Part shown: one piece after another, positions 18,461-27,525 of the stretch
Position numbering within the stretch: the first letter of the stretch is position 1
Layout: each line of letters starts with the position of its first letter
DNA from: Vibrio sp. HA2012
GTDB lineage: Bacteria > Pseudomonadota > Gammaproteobacteria > Enterobacterales > Vibrionaceae
Assembly (NCBI RefSeq): GCF_002812955.1
Contig: NZ_PFXK01000002.1
Span: forward strand, 124,001 to 188,000
Direction of reading: 5' to 3'
DNA length: 64,000 bases
The notes under the pieces: generated by a model
Databases searched by the model: none
Told to the model about the DNA's origin: nothing
What the model saw: the letters and a program-made list of their open reading frames with translations, nothing else
Program-made: the position numbers and the translations under genes

Positions 18461-19603
18461 ATGAGTGTATTTAAACTCGCATTTCCCAAAATAAACTTTT
18501 CCGGTGTTGGTGCTATTGAAGCACTGGTTGAGCGTCTGCTGGCTGAACACGGGCAGGAAAAAGGTTTGCTGATCTGTGACCCTGCAATGGTTGAGCTTGG
18601 TTTTACAGCAAAACTGATGGAGAGTGAACTGAATCTGACGCTGTTCAGTGATGTCCGGCCTAACCCGGATACGAATACGGTGAACAGTGCTTATGACTTA
18701 TATGTAAGTTCTGGATCTGGCTATGTCATTGGTTTTGGCGGCGGCAGTTCGATTGATACGGCAAAGGCGATTAAGATCCTGTCAGCGAACGAAGGCCCGA
18801 TTGCCAAATACAATGGTATTGAACAGGTTAAGGTTCTGGGCGCTCCTCTGTACGCTATCAATACCACTGCAGGTACTGCTGCTGAGGTAACCAGTAACGC
18901 AGTGATCACTGATACTGCGACTCACGTTAAGCATGTAATTATTTCCGATAAGATCATTCCTGATATTTCGGTTAACGATCCTAGCGTGATGCTGGGTATT
19001 CCGGCTTCAGTGACGGCGGCAACCGGTATTGATGCACTGACTCACGCAGTAGAGTCTTACGTTTCTGTCGGAGCACATAAACTGACAGACTATATTTCTC
19101 TGGAATCGATAAGAACCATTGCTGAAAATCTGCCCAAAGCGGTAGACGACGGGTCGGATGTGGATGCGCGTGAAATGATGGCTTATGGTCAGTTTATTGC
19201 TGGTTTGTCATTCAACAGTGCTGGGTTGGGTATGGTGCATGCTATGGCTCACCCGGCTGGCGCGCAAAAAGATCTGCCGCATGGTGTATGTAACGCCATT
19301 CTGCTGCCTATTGTGTCTGAATTTAACCGTCCGTTCCGGGTAGAAAAATTCGCGAAAGTGGCAGAGGCTCTGGGTGTTGATACATCAGCAATGTCGGTTG
19401 AAGAAGCCAGTATCGCTGCGATTGATGCACTAAAAGCACTGAATAAACGCGTTGGTATTCCGGCTGGTTTCGGTGAATTGGGTGTAACCGTTGAAGATAC
19501 CCTAAGTTGGGTAGATGATGCGATGGCTGACCCATGTGCCGGCGGTAACCCGGAACCTATGAGCCGCGAGCAGGTGATTGAATTATATCGTAAATCTTTG
19601 TAA
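18461..19603 (+). CDS. fucO: Lactaldehyde reductase (iron-containing alcohol dehydrogenase)
   Basis: This 380-residue group III alcohol dehydrogenase of the FucO type reduces the L-lactaldehyde released by the aldolase to L-1,2-propanediol with NADH under low-oxygen conditions. GFGGGSSIDTAKAI (about residues 89-102) is the nucleotide-binding turn. The iron ligands are visible in TGIDALTHAVES and GMVHAMAHPAGA, with the last His in DLPHGVCNAILLP. It has near-normal length. It is the last gene of the rhamnose enzyme operon and is closed by a terminator. No propanediol-utilisation microcompartment genes are in the window, so propanediol is probably excreted. Confidence 0.93.
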   Translation: MSVFKLAFPKINFSGVGAIEALVERLLAEHGQEKGLLICDPAMVELGFTAKLMESELNLTLFSDVRPNPDTNTVNSAYDLYVSSGSGYVIGFGGGSSIDTAKAIKILSANEGPIAKYNGIEQVKVLGAPLYAINTTAGTAAEVTSNAVITDTATHVKHVIISDKIIPDISVNDPSVMLGIPASVTAATGIDALTHAVESYVSVGAHKLTDYISLESIRTIAENLPKAVDDGSDVDAREMMAYGQFIAGLSFNSAGLGMVHAMAHPAGAQKDLPHGVCNAILLPIVSEFNRPFRVEKFAKVAEALGVDTSAMSVEEASIAAIDALKALNKRVGIPAGFGELGVTVEDTLSWVDDAMADPCAGGNPEPMSREQVIELYRKSL

Positions 19604-19610
19604 GTCGGTT

Positions 19611-19641
19611 AAGCGGAGAGGCTCCATTCTCCGCTTTTTTT
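19611..19641 (+). terminator. Intrinsic terminator of the rhamnose enzyme operon
   Basis: AAGCGGAGA (19611-19619) pairs with TCTCCGCTT (19628-19636), followed by seven T residues including the stem end. Confidence 0.9.
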
Positions 19642-19782
19642 GTCGCGAAAAATAGCATATCCCCGAATATCGGCCCCTTATCTGCCTTTCCGTAATGCCA
19701 ACTCAGCGTTTTATAGCCATTGGTTAATGACTTTCTGACCGTGGGATTTCACTGCTTTTGTCATGTCATTTATTTACGCGAC
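19642..19782 (-). pseudogene. Possible relic of a transposable element
   Basis: The stretch starts GTCGCGAAAAATA, and its other end on the minus strand reads GTCGCGTAAATA, so 141 bases are bounded by short inverted ends. On the minus strand an ATG shortly inside opens MTKAVKSHGQKVINQWL, a stop, and then NAELALRKGR in the same frame, which looks like a decayed coding remnant. I cannot name a family. It may be a transposase fragment or chance. Confidence 0.3.
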
Positions 19783-20894
<1,112 letters not shown>

Positions 20895-20903
20895 GCTTGT
20901 TAT

Positions 20904-20929
20904 GAGCCAGAAATATCTGGCTCTTTTTT
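20904..20929 (+). terminator. Terminator between binding protein and transporter genes
   Basis: GAGCCAGA (20904-20911), AATA loop, TCTGGCTC (20916-20923), then six T residues. It is a full intrinsic terminator inside the locus, so downstream genes depend on read-through or a further promoter. Confidence 0.88.
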
Positions 20930-20959
20930 ACAGAAATGTATCAGGAAAGGAATATTCAG

Positions 20960-21547
20960 ATGATAAGTATTGAAAAAATAGGAAAATTATCACTTATCTC
21001 CTTATTTTGTTTATCTCTTTCAGCTTGTGAAGTCGTTGATCTCGATGCGAATGGTAATCCCATCATTCCAATGTCAGCAGAGGAAGCTGCATCGATAAAA
21101 AATATGACACCAAAAGCGTTAGCAGAACAATTTTGGGGTGATGTATTAACTGAGGCAAAACAGAAATCGGTAAATTTCGATCTCCTCTCTCTGGAAAATA
21201 ATACCAGTACCTTTATCAAATTGAGGGGAAAAATTATTCAGGTTGATACTTCCAGTAAAAATGCCACGATGACAGTTAAAGCATTATCTCAACAAATCAC
21301 TGTGCAGATAGGGCCTATTATCAGAGGCAATGCTATCCGGGATGCCGCATCATTCCTCACGTTTGATCAATTTAAAAATCAGGTTCAGTTTGCCAGACTT
21401 TCTAAGGAGCTGAATAAGAAGGCGATGACCTCTTTTGTCAGACCTGATGAATCCTGGACTGATAGTGATGTTGATATGATTGCTGCAGTTACTGTGAAGG
21501 AGCAGAAAATTTCTGAAGTCATTCCCATTGAAATTATTAAGAGGTAA
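20960..21547 (+). CDS. DUF2291 periplasmic lipoprotein linked to sugar ABC importers
   Basis: This is a 195-residue lipoprotein. ATG at 20960 is chosen because AAAGG lies 9 bases before it and it starts a short signal ending in the lipobox LSAC. The mature part carries the family segment IIPMSAEEAASIKNMTPKALAEQFWGDVL and an OB-fold-like run (TFIKLRGKIIQVD). DUF2291 proteins recur next to RbsB/RbsA/RbsC-type importers of pentoses and polyols, and no biochemical role is established. Its position between the binding protein and ATPase suggests an accessory function in ligand delivery or receptor assembly at the membrane. It is 5 bases from the ATPase gene and is surely co-transcribed. Confidence 0.8.
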   Translation: MISIEKIGKLSLISLFCLSLSACEVVDLDANGNPIIPMSAEEAASIKNMTPKALAEQFWGDVLTEAKQKSVNFDLLSLENNTSTFIKLRGKIIQVDTSSKNATMTVKALSQQITVQIGPIIRGNAIRDAASFLTFDQFKNQVQFARLSKELNKKAMTSFVRPDESWTDSDVDMIAAVTVKEQKISEVIPIEIIKR

Positions 21548-21552
21548 TAGAC

Positions 21553-23070
21553 ATGGGTAATATTAAATCTGACGTAATAATACATGCTGAGCATATATCT
21601 ATGCTTTTTCCAGGCACTAAAGCTTTAGATAATGTGTCGTATAACGTTTATCGTGGGGCAGTTAATGTCATCATCGGTGAGAATGGAGCAGGTAAATCAA
21701 CTCTGATGAAAATTCTGGCGGGTGTTCAGCAACCAACGGAAGGACAGTTATACATTAATGATAAACCAGTCACTATAGATAGTACTCGTAGTGCAGCAGA
21801 CCATGGTATTGGAATGGTGCATCAGGAGTTGAATCTTTCGGAAAACCTGTCTGTTGCGGAGAATATTTTTCTTGGGCGAGAGCAGCAAAAGGGACTTGCC
21901 CCGATAGATAATGCAGCTCAATGTGCCGTTGCTGCACAGTTGATGGAGCGGCTAAAACAGAATATTGACCCTAATGAACTGGTTTCAAATCTGAAAGTAG
22001 GACAAAAGCAACTGGTTGAAATTGCTAAAGCTTTATCTGGCAACGTAGATGTGTTGATTTTGGACGAGCCTACTTCCGCATTGAGTAAAACAGAAGTCGA
22101 AATTTTGTTCGATGTTATTCGGGATCTCACCAGCCAAGGTGTATCAATTGTTTATATTTCTCACCGTCTGGAAGAATTGATGACGATTGGTACCTATATC
22201 ACTATTCTTCGCGACGGTAAGTTTCAATCGGAAGCGGCGGTAGAAGATATTGATGTGCCATGGATTGTGCGGGAAATGTTGGGTAGCGACCCTGTCACGG
22301 ATTTTCTGCCAGCTGACCGACAGTTTGGGCATAAGGTATTGGAAGCCGATAATATTTTACTGGTTGGTGAAAATGAATCTCATCTGGTTGATGATGTTTC
22401 TTTTGCCGTAAAAGAAGGTGAAATAGTGGGTATCTATGGGCTGATGGGGGCAGGGAGAACCGAGTTATTTGAATGTCTGGTTGGTAAATCTACCTACTCC
22501 GGACGTTTTTCTCTGAATGGAAAGATCATTAGTCCGACAACCAGTACACCTGATCGCATAAAAATGGGGATAGGTCTGGTACCGGAAGACCGTAAAGAAT
22601 CAGGCATTTTCCCTATCAGCTCTGTTGCAACAAATTTAACAATTTCAAGTCTTTGGAAGCGTCTGAAAGGAATGGTCATTTCTGACCAGGAAGAAGACAA
22701 CGCTGTTGAAAATGCCATAAAGAATCTTTCTATCAAAGTATCATCACCACAGGTAGAAATACAGGCTTTAAGTGGAGGTAATCAGCAGAAAGTCGTGATC
22801 GGGCGTTCACTGTTAACCGAGCCTAAGGTTCTGTTATTGGATGAGCCTACCCGGGGGATTGATGTCGGTGCAAAAGGGGATGTTTTTGAGATGATGGTTA
22901 AATTATCAGAACAAGGTATTGGCGTATTGTTTTCGACCTCCGATTTGAAAGAGATTATGGCTGTTTCTGACCGTATTTTGGTGATGTCTAATGGAAAATT
23001 GACCGCCGATGTAATACGTACGGAAACAACGGAAGAAGAATTAGTTCTAGCAAGTGCGCAAGGGTTTTAA
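21553..23070 (+). CDS. Sugar ABC importer ATPase (RbsA type), probable apiose
   Basis: This is a 505-residue two-domain ATPase. Domain 1 carries GENGAGKSTLMKIL (about residues 42-55), LKVGQKQLVEIAKAL and VLILDEPTSAL. Domain 2 carries the altered Walker A GLMGAGRTEL, LSGGNQQKVVIGRSLL and VLLLDEPTRGIDVG. Length and layout are as in RbsA. It is about as divergent from the rhamnose ATPase at 10644 as separate subfamilies usually are, so the two systems are not a recent tandem copy. It is followed 2 bases later by the permease. Confidence 0.92.
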   Translation: MGNIKSDVIIHAEHISMLFPGTKALDNVSYNVYRGAVNVIIGENGAGKSTLMKILAGVQQPTEGQLYINDKPVTIDSTRSAADHGIGMVHQELNLSENLSVAENIFLGREQQKGLAPIDNAAQCAVAAQLMERLKQNIDPNELVSNLKVGQKQLVEIAKALSGNVDVLILDEPTSALSKTEVEILFDVIRDLTSQGVSIVYISHRLEELMTIGTYITILRDGKFQSEAAVEDIDVPWIVREMLGSDPVTDFLPADRQFGHKVLEADNILLVGENESHLVDDVSFAVKEGEIVGIYGLMGAGRTELFECLVGKSTYSGRFSLNGKIISPTTSTPDRIKMGIGLVPEDRKESGIFPISSVATNLTISSLWKRLKGMVISDQEEDNAVENAIKNLSIKVSSPQVEIQALSGGNQQKVVIGRSLLTEPKVLLLDEPTRGIDVGAKGDVFEMMVKLSEQGIGVLFSTSDLKEIMAVSDRILVMSNGKLTADVIRTETTEEELVLASAQGF

Positions 23071-23072
23071 TT

Positions 23073-24152
23073 ATGAAAATGAAAGCAATTGATGAGGGAA
23101 TGACTATGTCTGCATCTCAATTTAATTCAGCCAGTTTAGGGTTACTACTGCTCAAGTTGAGAACCTTTATTGCACTGTTTATCATTTTGGGATTTTTCTC
23201 ATTTATGGTTGATGGCTTTCTGGCGCCGGCAAGCTTGATCATTATGATCAAGCATATATCAATTAATGCTTTTTTAGCTCTGGGAATCACTTTCCTGATT
23301 ATTACAGCCGGGATAGACCTTTCCATTGGAGCCACATTAGGTTTTTGCGGCATGGTGGCTGGTTACATGATCTCCAAAGGGATTGTGCTTCCGATATTTG
23401 GTATCGCTATTTTCCCGAGTGTCTGGGTCATTGTACCCGTGGTATTGGTTATCGGTGGGCTGCTTGGGTCTCTGAACGGTCTGATTATCACCCGCTATAA
23501 CGTTGCACCGTTTATCTGTACTTTGGGAACCATGTATATCATCCGTGGCGCAGCCATGTTGCTTTCTGGTGGTGAAACATTTCCGGGGCTGCAAGGTAAC
23601 CCTGAGCTGGGTAATACAGGCTTTGAAGTGATTGGTGCTGGTTATCTGTTCGGTATTCCTTATGCAATCTGGCTGATGTTTATCGTAGCCGGGATCATTG
23701 CTTATGTTGCTAAGAAGCTGCCATTTGGCCGCCATGTCTACGCTATCGGTGATAATGAAAGAGCGGCAGAGCTATCGGGTATCAAGGTTAAGAATGTCAA
23801 AGTGTGGGTTTACACCATTTCCGGTCTGTGTGCTGCAATCGCCGGGCTGGTTGTTACATCGCAGCTCGTTGCCAGCCATCCGGCAACAGGTACGGCCTTT
23901 GAAATGAATGCCATTGCTGCGGTTGTACTTGGTGGTACATCGCTGGCCGGTGGTCGGGGCACAGTTGCCGGTACTCTTATCGGTGCGTTTGTTATCGGTA
24001 TCCTGGCAGATGGGCTGGTCATGATGGGCGTCAGTGAATTCTGGCAAATGGTGATTAAAGGTATCGTAATTATTATTGCTGTTATTATTGATCAAATGCA
24101 GAGCAGAATGCAGTACAAAGCTGCCATTACTTCTCAAAAATCAGTGAACTAG
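23073..24152 (+). CDS. Sugar ABC importer permease (RbsC type), probable apiose
   Basis: This is an RbsC-family permease of up to 359 residues. ATG at 23106 is an alternative start with GAGG at better spacing (8 bases). ATG at 23073 has AAGGG 8 bases upstream, so both remain possible. Conserved segments are FLIITAGIDLSIGATLG, NGLIITRYNVAPFICTLGTMYIIRG, PFGRHVYAIGDNERAAELSGI and AVVLGGTSLAGGRGT. Only one permease gene is present, so the channel is a homodimer as in the ribose system. It ends the transporter segment; the catabolic genes begin after a 107-base gap with an operator-like palindrome. Confidence 0.9.
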   Translation: MKMKAIDEGMTMSASQFNSASLGLLLLKLRTFIALFIILGFFSFMVDGFLAPASLIIMIKHISINAFLALGITFLIITAGIDLSIGATLGFCGMVAGYMISKGIVLPIFGIAIFPSVWVIVPVVLVIGGLLGSLNGLIITRYNVAPFICTLGTMYIIRGAAMLLSGGETFPGLQGNPELGNTGFEVIGAGYLFGIPYAIWLMFIVAGIIAYVAKKLPFGRHVYAIGDNERAAELSGIKVKNVKVWVYTISGLCAAIAGLVVTSQLVASHPATGTAFEMNAIAAVVLGGTSLAGGRGTVAGTLIGAFVIGILADGLVMMGVSEFWQMVIKGIVIIIAVIIDQMQSRMQYKAAITSQKSVN

Positions 24153-24221
24153 TGTTAATGGAAGGGCAAAAGTATACCGTGGTCAAAGTTTAAGTTAACA
24201 AGACTATTTTTTTGCCTTGTT

Positions 24222-24235
24222 TGAATATATATTCA
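24222..24235. promoter_or_regulatory. Candidate SorC-type operator before the catabolic genes
   Basis: TGAATATATATTCA is a perfect 14-base palindrome, 24 bases before the transketolase ATG. A further TGAATATATT half-site begins at 24240. The same TGAATA arm occurs at 19913 and 19931, and CTGAATATA stands before the regulator gene near 29080. Confidence 0.5.
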
Positions 24236-24259
24236 GCATTGAATATATTGGAGGTTGTT

Positions 24260-25090
24260 ATGAATCCGTATCGTTTATCAATTGATGAACTAAAGACAAA
24301 AGCCACCGATATTCGTAAGCGAATTGTGGTATTGAACTCGGAAAGTCCGGCTGGCGGGCATACCGGAGCCGATTTATCTCAGGTAGATATAGTCACATCG
24401 CTATACTTCCGGGTGCTCAACTGTGCACCGGATCGTCTCGATGATCCAGAGCGTGATATTTATATTCAGTCGAAGGGACATGCTGCTGGCGGTTATTACT
24501 GCTGTCTGGCTGAGGCTGGTTATTTCCCTGTAGATTGGTTACCGACGTATCAGCATGCTGATTCCAAATTACCGGGTCACCCCGTCAGACATAAAACACC
24601 AGGTGTTGAGCTAAATACCGGTGCACTGGGACATGGTCTGCCTGTTGCGGTAGGGCTTGCTCTGGCGGCAAAAAAAAGTGGCAGTAAGCGGAAAATCTAT
24701 GTGGTTACTGGTGATGGTGAACTGGCTGAAGGCAGTAATTGGGAAGCAGCTCTTGTTGCTGCCCACTATAAACTGGATAACCTGATAATTATTAATGATA
24801 AGAACAAACTTCAGTTGGCGGGCTTTACCAACGATATTATGAAAACCGATCCTCTGGATAAAAAGTGGGAAGCATTTGGTATGCAAGTCTCTCTATGTGA
24901 AGGAAATGATGTTGAATCAGTGGTTACAACGCTGGAAGGCCTAAAGCCAGAAGGTAAACCGCATGTTGTAATAGCCAACACAATAAAAGGAGCCGGAGTT
25001 TCATTTATTCAGGGACGTCCGGAATGGCATCATCGTGTACCTAAAGGTGAAGAAGTTAACCTGGCACTGGAGGAACTGAACTATGCGTAA
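24260..25090 (+). CDS. Transketolase subunit, N-terminal (TPP-binding) half; probable apulose-4-phosphate transketolase A
   Basis: This 276-residue protein equals the pyrophosphate-binding half of transketolase. ATG at 24260 is preferred, with GGAGG 5 bases before it. GGHTGADLSQVDIVTSLYF, YIQSKGHAAGGYYCCLAEAGYF, GALGHGLPVAVGLALA and the TPP/Mg motif GDGELAEGSNWEAALVAAHY...INDKN are present. The partner subunit overlaps its stop by 8 bases, so the two are made together. Split transketolases are used in several specialised routes. With an FGGY kinase and an isomerase, this set matches apulose-4-phosphate transketolase of D-apiose catabolism, which yields xylulose 5-phosphate and dihydroxyacetone phosphate. 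The specific substrate is inference. Confidence 0.85.
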   Translation: MNPYRLSIDELKTKATDIRKRIVVLNSESPAGGHTGADLSQVDIVTSLYFRVLNCAPDRLDDPERDIYIQSKGHAAGGYYCCLAEAGYFPVDWLPTYQHADSKLPGHPVRHKTPGVELNTGALGHGLPVAVGLALAAKKSGSKRKIYVVTGDGELAEGSNWEAALVAAHYKLDNLIIINDKNKLQLAGFTNDIMKTDPLDKKWEAFGMQVSLCEGNDVESVVTTLEGLKPEGKPHVVIANTIKGAGVSFIQGRPEWHHRVPKGEEVNLALEELNYA

Positions 25091-26027
25091 GGCTGAACAT
25101 TTTGCAAATATCATGGTTGAGCGGTTTATTTCTGCAGTTAACCGGGGGATCGATTTGGTTCCTGTTGTTGCTGATTCGACCTCAACAGCTAAAATTGCGC
25201 CATTTGTTAAAGAATTTCCTGACCGTCTTATTAATGTGGGGATTGCAGAACAGACTCTCATCGGTGCAGCCGCTGGTTTGGCCTTGGGAGGAAAGGTAGC
25301 AGTGACCTGTAATGCCGCACCATTTCTTATTTCACGTGCCAATGAGCAAGTCAAAGTTGATGTTTGCTATAACAACACGAACGTTAAGCTGTTTGGTCTG
25401 AACTCAGGAGCCAGCTATGGACCGTTAGCCAGTACACATCACAGTATCGATGATATCAGTATAATGCGGGGGTTCGGCAATATAGAGATTTATGCTCCGG
25501 CAAGTCCGATGCAGTGCCGTCAGATTATTGATTATGCAATAGATAAAGTCGGCCCGGTTTATATTCGAATGGATGGTAAAGAGTTGCCGGAAGTATTTGA
25601 GGACGGCTATACATTTAATCCCGGACAGATCGACCAACTTTCTGATGGTACTGATATTGCACTGATCGGAATGGGTTCAGTCATGCATGAAGTGTGTGAT
25701 GCCGCAGAGCGGCTGGAGAAAGAAGGTGTCTCTGTGAAAGTCATCTGTCTTGCTTCTATCCGTCCATGTAATGTCGCGGATTTGGCCAATAAATTATCTG
25801 GAATACAATACGCCATTACCGTAGAAGAACATAACGTCAACGGTGGTGTCGGCGCTCTGGTCGCGGAAGTTATTGCTGAGTACGGTACGAATACCAAACT
25901 GAAAAGACAGGGTATTCAGGACGGTGGCTATGCGTTAGCTGCGGATCGTAAATCGCTGCGTGCATATCACGGTCTGGACGCAGACGGAATTGTTGCACAG
26001 GCACATAGTCTCATTAAGGAACATTAA
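25083..26027 (+). CDS. Transketolase subunit, C-terminal half; probable apulose-4-phosphate transketolase B
   Basis: This 314-residue protein carries the pyrimidine-binding and C-terminal transketolase domains. VPVVADSTSTAKIAPFVKEFPDRLINVGIAEQTLIGAAAGLALGG holds the catalytic Glu of the cofactor-activating segment (INVGIAEQ). Later come GPVYIRMDGKELPE and, in the C-terminal domain, VEEHNVNGGVGALVAEVI. It is translationally coupled to the first half by an ATGCGTAA overlap. The two chains would form a heterotetramer with active sites at their interface. The layout resembles the N- and C-subunit transketolases of apiose loci. Confidence 0.85.
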   Translation: MRKAEHFANIMVERFISAVNRGIDLVPVVADSTSTAKIAPFVKEFPDRLINVGIAEQTLIGAAAGLALGGKVAVTCNAAPFLISRANEQVKVDVCYNNTNVKLFGLNSGASYGPLASTHHSIDDISIMRGFGNIEIYAPASPMQCRQIIDYAIDKVGPVYIRMDGKELPEVFEDGYTFNPGQIDQLSDGTDIALIGMGSVMHEVCDAAERLEKEGVSVKVICLASIRPCNVADLANKLSGIQYAITVEEHNVNGGVGALVAEVIAEYGTNTKLKRQGIQDGGYALAADRKSLRAYHGLDADGIVAQAHSLIKEH

Positions 26028-26028
26028 T

Positions 26029-27525
26029 ATGGCTCAGCCTTTTATTTTAGCTATTGATGAAGGCACTACCAACGCGAAAGCCATTGCTGTGAGCCAGGAT
26101 GGGAAAGTTCTTGCAAAGGGAAGTGAGCCGGTAGTGCTCACTCATCCAAAAGCGGGATGGGCCGAACAAGACCCTGAAGCCATCTGGCAGGCAACACAAC
26201 GGGCGATCCGGCAGTGTATTGCTCAGATTCCGGATAACAAGCTAGCGGGGATTGCGATCAGTAATCAGCGTGAATCGGTACTGATCTGGGATAGAAAAAC
26301 AGGTAAGGCTCTGACGTCTCTGGCTAGTTGGCAGTGCCGGCGTTCGGAAGAGATATGCGAGCGTATTGCAGAAAAACCGCAGGCGGAACAGGTTAAGCAA
26401 TTAACCGGCTCTGTCATCGATCCACTTTACCCGGCTTCTAAAATTAACTGGCTGTTATCCAGTCTGGACAATGGAGCGGATAGGGCTGCCAATGGTGAAC
26501 TCTGTGCCGGGACGATTGACACCTGGTTAGTGTGGAAATTAACTGGCGGACGGCAATTTGTTACTGATGCATCAAATGCATCCCGATACCAGTTATTTAA
26601 TATTAATACCTTCGAATGGGATCCTCTGCTACTGGAACTGTTTGAAATACCGGTGGAGTGCCTGCCGGAAGTGATTCCGTCAAGTGGTCTGCGTGGGAAG
26701 ACATCGGGACTTGGTTTTATTGCTGATGATATTCCGGTACTGGCTCAGGCCGGTGACTCTCACGCAGCGCTATATGGACAGGGTGGGTTTAACCCCGGAG
26801 TAGTCAAAGCGACGTATGGTACGGGCAGTTCGTTGATGGTGCGCATTGATAAACAACCGGAAGCAGATTTTGGTGTTTGCTCAACAGTTGCTTGGGATGA
26901 TGGGACACCAAGTCTGGCAATGGAAGGAAATATTACGCATACCGGCTCAGCAATTAAGTTTATCTCTAACATGCTGGGTTATACGGATATTGATAAGTTG
27001 AGTGAACTTGCCTGGTCTGTTGAGGATACTAATGGGGTGTTCTTTGTGCCTGCTCTGGCAGGGCTAGGCGCACCGCACTGGGATGCCAAAGCCCGTGGAC
27101 TCATCACCGGGCTAACTGATGCGGTGACGCCGGCTCATATTGCCCGGGCTGCATTTGAATCGGTTGTCTATCAGGTCGCGGATCTGTTATTTGCGATGGA
27201 AGCATCGGTAGATATGGAATTAAATGAGCTGTCAGTTGATGGTGGTCCAACCAAGAACCATCAACTTATGCAGTTTCAGGCTGATGTACTGCAGAAGCGG
27301 ATTGTAAAAAGAGATATTGCAGAAGTGTCTGCACTGGGGGCGGCATTTCTGGCCGGTAAAGCTATAGGTTGGTGGCCGGATTATGCAGTACTGTCCAGTC
27401 TGTTGCCTCCGAGTGAAGTGATTATTCCGAATTCAGATACAAGGTTAGCTTATAAAAACTACCAAGCCTGGAAGCTTGCTGTCGAAAGAGCCCGCTTCCG
27501 CTCCAATAACACAGAGGTCTTATAA
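26029..27525 (+). CDS. FGGY-family sugar kinase, probable apulose kinase
   Basis: This is a 498-residue carbohydrate kinase. ATG at 26029 (AAGGA 8 bases before) starts the conserved core; the longer frame overlapping the transketolase gene is not favoured. ILAIDEGTTNAKAIAVSQDG is the N-terminal phosphate motif and resembles glycerol kinase. ISNQRESVLIWDRKTGKAL, YGTGSSLMVRI and LSVDGGPTKNHQLMQFQADVL complete the two FGGY halves. Annotation pipelines would call it glycerol kinase, but no glycerol genes are nearby. Between a split transketolase and an isomerase it would phosphorylate the ketose (apulose) before carbon-carbon cleavage. Its stop overlaps the next ATG by one base (TAATG). Confidence 0.83.
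   Translation: MAQPFILAIDEGTTNAKAIAVSQDGKVLAKGSEPVVLTHPKAGWAEQDPEAIWQATQRAIRQCIAQIPDNKLAGIAISNQRESVLIWDRKTGKALTSLASWQCRRSEEICERIAEKPQAEQVKQLTGSVIDPLYPASKINWLLSSLDNGADRAANGELCAGTIDTWLVWKLTGGRQFVTDASNASRYQLFNINTFEWDPLLLELFEIPVECLPEVIPSSGLRGKTSGLGFIADDIPVLAQAGDSHAALYGQGGFNPGVVKATYGTGSSLMVRIDKQPEADFGVCSTVAWDDGTPSLAMEGNITHTGSAIKFISNMLGYTDIDKLSELAWSVEDTNGVFFVPALAGLGAPHWDAKARGLITGLTDAVTPAHIARAAFESVVYQVADLLFAMEASVDMELNELSVDGGPTKNHQLMQFQADVLQKRIVKRDIAEVSALGAAFLAGKAIGWWPDYAVLSSLLPPSEVIIPNSDTRLAYKNYQAWKLAVERARFRSNNTEVL

Noticed and set aside
26029..27525. Glycerol kinase annotation
   Set aside because: The N-terminal motif is glycerol-kinase-like, but no glycerol genes are near and the operon needs a ketose kinase.
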